64,000 nucleotides of DNA from Saprospirales bacterium (GTDB lineage Bacteria; Bacteroidota; Bacteroidia; Chitinophagales; Saprospiraceae). The translations under genes were made by a program, and so were the position numbers. The notes below the pieces were generated by a model that saw only the letters and a program-made list of their open reading frames with translations, was not told where the DNA came from and made no database searches. This document shows positions 60,135 through 64,000 of this stretch, in pieces. Numbering within the stretch: the stretch's first letter is position 1; each line of letters starts with the position of its first letter. Location: NCBI GenBank assembly GCA_016711045.1, contig JADJTT010000011.1, forward strand, positions 62,001 to 126,000, in the 5' to 3' direction.

Positions 60135-61049
60135 ATGCTGTATTTGGTTCTTTCCCTTTTTCTTTCGCTTTACCCAACCACAGATAAACAGCCACTGCTG
60201 ATCGTGCTGGGCGATGCGCAGGATGCCGGCTATCCGCAGGCAGATTGTCATAAGGACTGTTGTGCTCAATATTGGGATGGAGGGCAACTCGTTCACCGCG
60301 TCACCTCGCTCGGGTTGTATGATCCGGCTTCCAACCAGACCTGGTTGATCGATGCCACTCCCGATTTCCGGGATCAGTTGAAAACGCTCCAGACGTTTCG
60401 CACGGAACAACGGGATACCCCGCTCGACGGCATTTTTCTCACGCATGCCCACATCGGCCACTATACCGGCCTCATGCAGTTGGGAAGAGAAGTAATGGGC
60501 GCCAAAGAGGTGCCCGTATACGCCATGCCCCGTATGCGGACCTTTTTGGAGGGAAATGGCCCCTGGAGTCAACTGGTCGAGCTTAAAAATATTGCCATTC
60601 AACCGCTGAAGGCAGATTCGGCGGTCCAATTGACTGAAACCCTAACCATCACCCCTTTCCTCGTTCCCCACCGGGATGAATACTCCGAAACGGTCGGTTA
60701 TGTCATCGCCGGCCCCAACAAGTCCATCCTGTTCATACCCGATATTGACAAATGGGAAAAATGGGACCGCAATATCATCGAGGAAATCAAAAAAGTAGAT
60801 ATCGCCCTGATCGACGGCACGTTCTACCAGGACGGTGAATTGCCGGGACGCGATATGAGTGAGATCCCACACCCGTTCATCCAGGAAACCATGAATCTCC
60901 TGGGCGAGCTGCCCTCCTCCGAAAAAGCGAAGGTTCATTTTATCCACTTCAATCATACCAATCCCCTGATTTGGGATGTGGAGGCGAGAAATGCGTTGAA
61001 AGAAGCCGGATACCGGGCCGCCCGGGAGGGACAAGTATTCTTCTTATAA
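60135..61049 (+). CDS. PqqB-like metallo-beta-lactamase-fold hydrolase
   Basis: 304 residues with a signal peptide-like start (MLYLVLSLFLSLYPTT). LGDAQDAGYPQADCHKDC resembles the PqqB opening (LGxAxGGGxPQxxC) and is typical of exported MBL-fold relatives. The metal motif reads THAHIGHYTG, residues His104, His106 and His109, where the usual HxHxDH Asp is replaced by Gly108. Further ligands are likely His in VPHRDEYSETVGYVI, the Asp in FIPDIDKW and the His in FIHFNHTNP. Without the Asp, one metal site may be altered, as in several PqqB/PhnP-side-branch proteins. Substrate unknown; no pqqACDE genes are present, so PQQ synthesis is not implied. Confidence 0.88.
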   Translation: MLYLVLSLFLSLYPTTDKQPLLIVLGDAQDAGYPQADCHKDCCAQYWDGGQLVHRVTSLGLYDPASNQTWLIDATPDFRDQLKTLQTFRTEQRDTPLDGIFLTHAHIGHYTGLMQLGREVMGAKEVPVYAMPRMRTFLEGNGPWSQLVELKNIAIQPLKADSAVQLTETLTITPFLVPHRDEYSETVGYVIAGPNKSILFIPDIDKWEKWDRNIIEEIKKVDIALIDGTFYQDGELPGRDMSEIPHPFIQETMNLLGELPSSEKAKVHFIHFNHTNPLIWDVEARNALKEAGYRAAREGQVFFL

Positions 61050-61050
61050 G

Positions 61051-61088
61051 ACGACTGAAGATGCCGGTAGCCCGGCATCTTCAGTCGT
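61051..61088. terminator. Bidirectional perfect hairpin terminator
   Basis: ACGACTGAAGATGCCGG (61051-61067) pairs perfectly with 61072-61088 around a 4-base loop. It begins one base after the stop of the metallo-hydrolase gene and ends six bases before the stop of the convergent T9SS gene, so it serves both. Confidence 0.85.
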
Positions 61089-61094
61089 AAATTA

Positions 61095-64000
61095 TTATTG
61101 CTTCACGACTCTCACCAGTCGGTCCATTTGTGCATCCATGAACCGGACGTAATACACGCCGGCGGGATAGGCAAAAAGCGACACCTGCCCGGTGAAGGTT
61201 TGATCGTATTTCGTCAGGTTGCTGTATTGAACCACCTGCCCTTTGGCGTCAAAGACCTGGATATCCAGGAAGGGGCCGGTACGCTGCAATCCTTTTACGT
61301 TGATCCGGAACAGGCCATCTGTCGGATTGGGGAGTACCTCGATGAGTTGTCCGACCGTATTTTCGGTAGTGGAAGAAGGGGTGACCCCCACTTCGACCAT
61401 AGAGGAGGATTCACAACCGGCGGCATCCAGGACCACGATCTCATATTCTCCTTTGAAGAGGTTTTTAAAGATCGGGCTGCTTTGGAAATGAGCGCCCCCA
61501 TCAATACTGTATTGAAGCGCGCCGTTGCCGTTGGATGCGGTGATCACAATTTCTCCGTTAGCCGTATTGTCTTCGGTAGCATTCGTGATTTCCACCATAA
61601 AGGAAAGCGCGCACAGCGGAATTGTTACATTGGCTTCGAAGAAACAATCAAAGGCGCCGATGACTATGACGGTGTATTCGCCGGCGGGAAGGTTTTCAAA
61701 CAGGCTCTCCGACTGGAAGGTAGCCCCACCGTCAATGCTGTACTGATAAGGCCCTGCTCCGTTCGTGGGCGAGATGAGAATAACGGCGTCTCCAGCTCCT
61801 CCCATTGTTTCGGGAGAAATATCGATATCTGCCCCAAGCATACAATCGAGGTTGGCACAGAAGTTCTTGGTTTCGGAAGACCCAAACTGCCCGGTGCCGG
61901 TCACAATGGAATTTCCGAAGGGATCGAGAATGTTGTAGTATCCCTGCCCCCAGAAACAACAGATACCGTCGCCCTCCGAATCATAGATGGTAAAGGTATA
62001 GCAGGAATCCTGCGCCAGGCAGATCTCGATGTTATGCACAAAACTTTGCTGGCCGTAAGGACCTCCTGAGTAAAGCGTGTTGCCACTTGCATCTTCGAGT
62101 TCCCAGGTTGTCTCGGACGGGAAATTATCTGTTTTTAATTGCAAAATCAAGGTAACCCCATTCGTAATGGCACTGAAAGTCCGGGAGAATTCGTCGTTGA
62201 CGGGTATTTCATCATCCTCCCCATTCGGGCTGAAGGTAGCGGCGCTGAGCAGGTTTTCGCCATTGATCATCCCCGTAAGTACGAGTCCCACGGTAGCAGA
62301 TTCACCTGGATCCAGGCATCCTGTCCAATCGATTGTTTGGTAGGGCAATCCGTTAAAAACCACCTCGATGGTGACACTGGTCAGGATCTCTGTACCGAAA
62401 TTGGTCAGTTCCAGGGAAATATCCACGGGGTCGTCGCAGCCTACCCCATCAATACCCAGGATATCGCTGATGCCCGCATCAAAGCGGGGCAATTTGGAAC
62501 GCACCAGTCGCAGTGTATCGTTGAAGGGCGCCGTATCGGTATCGAGTGTGGTGAACAGGGCAAACTTGTAGTCGCCCACGATCGACATATCGACCGTAGA
62601 GGAAAAGGCATGCACATAGCTGCTATCCGGGGGAAGGGTAAAAGTAATTTCTTCGTAAACAGGCGCTTCATTCTCAAAAATATAGCCTACTGTAAAGACA
62701 TATTGGGTGTCCACCCCAAAGTTCTTGATCTCCATCGTCACCGGTTCACTGTTGGTCAGATCGGGGGAGTTCTGGGGAAGGATCAGCGCAACAGGACCAA
62801 TATCATTGGTATCACGAGATAGTTCGAACGCCACGATCTTGGTCCCCCAGTTGGAGGCTTTTCGGTATTCGCCCGTATACCAGAACGTCCGGTCGTTGGT
62901 GGGATCTACCGACATCTGTGCATAGTCGCCGTAGCGGGAACTCGGATTGGTGCTGAATCCTTTCGTGACCTCATATTCTTCAACCGTCATTTCGCCCAGC
63001 GGGTCGCTTGCCCGTCTGCCTGTAAAACGCAGCCCTGCGTATGTTTCCGGGCTGGAGACCGAATAGGCCAGGCCAATATTACCTGAGCCATCCATGGCAA
63101 TACCGGCCATAAACCGGTGCAATCCGTCTTCCGGCGCATAGGTACCTTCCTGATACACTGCCCAGGGGTTGCCGCCCGAACGGCGAAGTTCCATCCAACG
63201 AATACCCGAGACATTGTTCCCAGCTGTAGCATCCACGATAAAGTTTAGCACCATGGATTCATGGGAGCCGAAGTTGCGGTAGTGCACCTGATGCATGATC
63301 ACCTCCGGAAGCCCGTCAATACCGTTTCCTCCCAATTGGGGAATGCAGGCAAACCCAGAGCCGGAAGCGGAACAAGGATTGGAATCGAACGGAGCGGTGG
63401 GAACCGCAGTAGTGGTATAGGTGGTATTGGCCGAATTGTTCCAATCGATATCGACTTCAAAGACCACGATTTCATCCGTTGACACACTCCCCCAGGCATC
63501 GTCGTGGAGTTTGAGGATCATGGGTTTGGCGTCGGCAGGCGGTGCATTCATCCCGGTCCAATCGACCGGGGTAGCTACGTAAAAACCAGGGCCGCCGCTG
63601 ATCCCGGGCAGGGAGATCCGCTGGATGGTCGGGCTGGCTGCACCGGAGAGCAATTCCTGCCGGTTGATAAAATAGGCTTCCAGCATATTGGAGCCGCCTT
63701 CATTGGTCGTCGCACAATACGCATTCGACCAAATGGAATATTTGGGATAGTCTGGAAAACTGGGGGTAGAAAAGGCATACGCAGTCCACGCACCCAATGG
63801 ATCATTGGTATCCGAAACAGCGACCAGCAACTTGTTGCCGTTTGGAAACTCCGTAATGATCCACCGGTCTGCTTCCTGATCGAACAGGATGATGGGGTCG
63901 CCGGCGGAGGTAAAACCCACCTGCGACCAAATCGTATTGGCCGCAATTGGGCCACTGACCGGCGTACCATCTTTCTCAAAAACGCGGAATCGAGTGGCAT
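61095..64000 (-). CDS. Large T9SS-secreted surface protein, C-terminal part (runs off right edge)
   Basis: At least 968 residues; the frame is open through the window edge and the start is outside. The first 370 or so residues resemble a beta-propeller-like surface domain (IILFDQEADRWIITEFP, PKYSIWSNAYCATTNEGGSN, YGDYAQMSVDPTNDRTFWYTGEY). CARDB/Ig-like repeats follow (about 400-640, as in DAGISDILGIDGVGCDDPVDI), then a jelly-roll-like segment (WELEDASGNTLYSGGPYG, FTIYDSEGDGICC). Two SprB-like repeats follow (GPYQYSIDGGATFQ and GALQYSIDGGAHFQ) and a T9SS type A domain (EVLPNPTDGLFRINV, VFDAKGQVV, YPAGVYYVRF). It is probably an adhesin or gliding-associated surface protein; that is inferred from SprB-like repeats only. 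Confidence 0.88.
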   Translation of the reverse strand, partial: ATRFRVFEKDGTPVSGPIAANTIWSQVGFTSAGDPIILFDQEADRWIITEFPNGNKLLVAVSDTNDPLGAWTAYAFSTPSFPDYPKYSIWSNAYCATTNEGGSNMLEAYFINRQELLSGAASPTIQRISLPGISGGPGFYVATPVDWTGMNAPPADAKPMILKLHDDAWGSVSTDEIVVFEVDIDWNNSANTTYTTTAVPTAPFDSNPCSASGSGFACIPQLGGNGIDGLPEVIMHQVHYRNFGSHESMVLNFIVDATAGNNVSGIRWMELRRSGGNPWAVYQEGTYAPEDGLHRFMAGIAMDGSGNIGLAYSVSSPETYAGLRFTGRRASDPLGEMTVEEYEVTKGFSTNPSSRYGDYAQMSVDPTNDRTFWYTGEYRKASNWGTKIVAFELSRDTNDIGPVALILPQNSPDLTNSEPVTMEIKNFGVDTQYVFTVGYIFENEAPVYEEITFTLPPDSSYVHAFSSTVDMSIVGDYKFALFTTLDTDTAPFNDTLRLVRSKLPRFDAGISDILGIDGVGCDDPVDISLELTNFGTEILTSVTIEVVFNGLPYQTIDWTGCLDPGESATVGLVLTGMINGENLLSAATFSPNGEDDEIPVNDEFSRTFSAITNGVTLILQLKTDNFPSETTWELEDASGNTLYSGGPYGQQSFVHNIEICLAQDSCYTFTIYDSEGDGICCFWGQGYYNILDPFGNSIVTGTGQFGSSETKNFCANLDCMLGADIDISPETMGGAGDAVILISPTNGAGPYQYSIDGGATFQSESLFENLPAGEYTVIVIGAFDCFFEANVTIPLCALSFMVEITNATEDNTANGEIVITASNGNGALQYSIDGGAHFQSSPIFKNLFKGEYEIVVLDAAGCESSSMVEVGVTPSSTTENTVGQLIEVLPNPTDGLFRINVKGLQRTGPFLDIQVFDAKGQVVQYSNLTKYDQTFTGQVSLFAYPAGVYYVRFMDAQMDRLVRVVKQ

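Noticed and set aside
60135..61049. PQQ biosynthesis gene
   Set aside because: Resemblance to PqqB is at family level only; no other pqq genes are present and the metal motif is altered.
1..64000. rRNA, tRNA, integrase, transposase or phage genes
   Set aside because: None could be recognised by reading both strands; short tRNAs cannot be excluded without a covariance search.

Overview
The window looks like chromosome of a Bacteroidota bacterium, most likely of the Saprospiria (Lewinella/Haliscomenobacter-like). This is an inference from gene content. Six genes or remnants end in a type IX secretion (T9SS) type A sorting domain. There are many lipoproteins, a TonB-dependent receptor, a DUF1800/DUF1501 pair, a cluster of WG-repeat proteins, and SprB-like repeats. 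No rRNA, tRNA, CRISPR array, transposase or phage gene was seen.

Layout. 1-246 holds the start of a lipoprotein gene running off the left edge. 384-5965 is a cation-chloride-cotransporter-like permease fused to a long helical region and a P-loop ATPase, followed by a small membrane protein. 6027-9227 is the DUF1800/DUF1501 export pair, followed by a POT-type transporter and a DUF2568 membrane protein. 11385-14583 (minus) holds a PepSY-like repeat lipoprotein and an ECF sigma factor with a membrane-anchored partner. 14718-20059 (plus) is a compact candidate exopolysaccharide locus: lipoprotein, TPR plus YaiO-like outer-membrane barrel, processive family 2 glycosyltransferase, GH26 hydrolase and a protein phosphatase. 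20056-32731 (minus) carries a large secreted protein with a DUF2723-like segment, a GH3 glucosidase with PA14 insert, a BNR-repeat protein overlapping a membrane-anchored winged-helix regulator, and a 1337-residue beta-helix T9SS protein; a decayed T9SS gene lies among them on the plus strand.

32732-34700 is a scar region: dispersed repeats, a BrnT-like toxin fragment, an antitoxin remnant interrupted by extreme homopolymer sequence (probably an assembly problem), and two truncated genes joined back to back (DUF5694 and LytTR). 34699-43669 is a same-strand array of five secreted WG-repeat proteins, one with a TonB C-terminal domain. 43775-53873 is mixed metabolism and surface genes: T9SS protein, a cyclic-2,3-diphosphoglycerate-synthetase-like P-loop protein, a secreted esterase, a TonB-dependent receptor with its upstream partner, DUF2911, a methyltransferase, an acetyltransferase-like protein and DUF2892. 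54009-61049 (plus) holds a D-amino-acid-oxidase-like enzyme coupled to an EamA exporter, a patatin, a vanadium haloperoxidase lipoprotein, small unknowns, an isoprenylcysteine-methyltransferase-like protein and a PqqB-like metallo-hydrolase. 61095-64000 (minus) is the C-terminal part of a large T9SS protein running off the right edge.

General caution: at least three apparent frameshifts fall on homopolymer runs, so some broken genes may be intact in the organism. All family names come from reading motifs by eye, without searches.
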